Below are positions 19,499-20,740 of a stretch of DNA of 20,740 nt, piece after piece. Source of the stretch: Zelonia costaricensis (taxonomy: Eukaryota; Euglenozoa; Kinetoplastea; Trypanosomatida; Trypanosomatidae); NCBI GenBank assembly GCA_030849075.1, contig JASAOO010003078.1:1-20740 (forward strand). The letters are read 5' to 3'. Numbering within the stretch: the stretch's first letter is position 1; the number at the start of each line of letters is the position of its first letter. The notes beneath the pieces were generated by a model. That model did no database searches and was not told the DNA's origin. It saw only the letters and a list, made by a program, of their open reading frames with translations. A program made the translations under genes and the position numbers.

Positions 19499-20740
19499 TG
19501 CAGTGATCTTCAAGACGACTAAGCTAGAGTCCAAGCAGGTGGAAGAGGTGAGCAGGGGGGAGTGCGGTGGGCGAGGAGAGAAGCAAGGAGGTCACAAGGA
19601 AGACTACACAAAGGGGGTTGGTTTTCGAATGCGGGGAGTGGCGAGGCGTCAAAGTCGCTGTGGTTTGTGTGGAGCTGATCTTCACGGAGGCAGTAAAACA
19701 GACGAGGGATGGGAGGGGGGGGCGTCGTCGCAAACAAATAAAAGCACCGAGTTGGGAAGACGTCAGAGGTGGTCGGCCACACCGCGCGCTCAGAAGGGCA
19801 AGAGCGGAATCTGAGAGAGGGAGAGTTGGGGGGTTGGTGGCACACACACACACATACACACACACAGTTACACACGCACACACGCAGCTCCAAGAAAAAA
19901 AAAAGGAAGAAGAAGGGGCTTCGAGAACAAACGCAAGTGGGGGAACACGGTGAGTCCGACGTGTGGGTGTGTGTCTGTTTGTATGCGTGCAGGCAGGCCT
20001 GGAAACGCGTGGATATATACGAATACACGCACAAGGGCAGGGGCGGGGGGAAGTGCACTCTCCTTTTCTTGTTATTACTGGCGAACCGAACAGGAGGCAA
20101 TCAGAAAGTTAGAGAGTGAAGAAGGCGTCACGAGAGAGGGGAGGGGGGGGCAACGGGTATAGCACGCGACGACTAAAAGGGAGCCGATAGCTCGATCTTG
20201 GCCAAACCGTGGCAGACTTCTAACGCCACGAGACGGCGGCGTGCCTGGCTGACGGAAACTCAGCAAGTTGTGCCTGGCGGTGGCAGAAGGGGGAGGGAGG
20301 AGGGGGGAAGAGGGCGGTGTAGAAGAAGAGCAGAGAGAAGAGGGGGGGTGAGGAGAGAGGGCGCAGCGCAGGCGAGCGGACGAAGAGGGTGCTGCACGAT
20401 GGTTTTAGAACAAGCGCGTGATGCGGCCGGTGGTGGACAAACGGAAAAGAAAAACAACGCGAAAAAAAAAAGAGCGAGAGGCGGCGCGCGCGTTTGGACG
20501 GTAGGTGATCCTTTCTTTTAAGCACCCAATAAATACTAAGCGTCACAAGCACCAACACAAACACACAACAGCACGCGAAAACAAACTCTTCGCTCCACTG
20601 CTGGCTGCCTTGTCTTAGCTCTGTGTCGTGGTGCACCTGTACGGGCGTGAGCGAGGGAGCCTCGGAGGGGAGGTGAAACCCAACCTGCTTCGTCGTTGTC
20701 ACCTTCTTTTTTTCTTCTCTTCTCTGTTCAAGCGGGCCGC

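Larger units (their letters stand above)
18852..20740. other. Non-coding DNA upstream of the 700-aa RRM gene
   Basis: No credible gene on either strand. It probably holds the 3' UTR and spacer of a minus-strand gene beyond the right edge. It contains a CA run with a CG tail (18930-18956), a CAG repeat (19326-19342), the longest clean CA run of the window (19465-19496), another CA stretch (19841-19885) and a more complex patch near 20160-20280. Confidence 0.65.

Noticed and set aside
1..20740. tRNA, rRNA, spliced-leader RNA genes, telomeric repeats, CRISPR arrays, insertion sequences
   Set aside because: I looked for their characteristic motifs by eye on both strands and found none convincing. 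Very diverged or small non-coding RNAs could still be missed.

Overview
The window looks like nuclear DNA of a trypanosomatid protozoan, most likely Leishmania or a close relative in the Leishmaniinae. This is an inference from several signs. The two convincing genes are intronless and lie on the same (minus) strand. Each start codon is preceded by a pyrimidine tract and an AG, the signal for spliced-leader trans-splicing. Codon third positions are GC-rich. The rest of the window is very long non-coding DNA packed with (CA)n, poly-A, GGGA and G-run simple repeats. No bacterial, phage, CRISPR or insertion-sequence feature is visible.

Layout, read in the direction of transcription (from high to low coordinates): 20740-18823 is non-coding DNA that should belong to the 3' end of a gene outside the window. 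A trans-splice acceptor lies at about 18821. A 700-residue single-RRM RNA-binding protein occupies 18757-16655. About 10.8 kb of non-coding DNA follows (16654-5812), made of that gene's 3' UTR plus the intergenic spacer. It carries a tandem ~412-bp duplication joined at an N, two other single Ns, many microsatellites and a few islands of different composition. A second acceptor lies at about 5811. A second single-RRM protein of 654 residues occupies 5748-3784. The remaining 3.8 kb (3783-1) is its 3' UTR and downstream spacer. Only about one fifth of the window is coding.

The two proteins are paralogues. Their RRMs match at about half of the positions in a hand alignment, share three cysteines and end in the same PQPL tail. 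Their flanking regions have diverged completely and look disordered: Ser/Thr/Pro/Gln-rich in one, Ala/Met/Pro-rich in the other. Trypanosomatids regulate genes mostly after transcription, so such proteins are expected to bind mRNA 3' UTRs and control stability or translation. The very long non-coding tracts behind both genes suggest that they are themselves heavily regulated after transcription. I could not assign either gene to a named orthologue.

The most notable unexplained items are: the duplication interrupted by an N; two short minus-strand segments whose differences fall at every third base, as in conserved coding sequence; purine- and G-rich blocks just behind both stop codons, in RNA that is otherwise pyrimidine-rich; and a 17-base word shared by two distant spacers.
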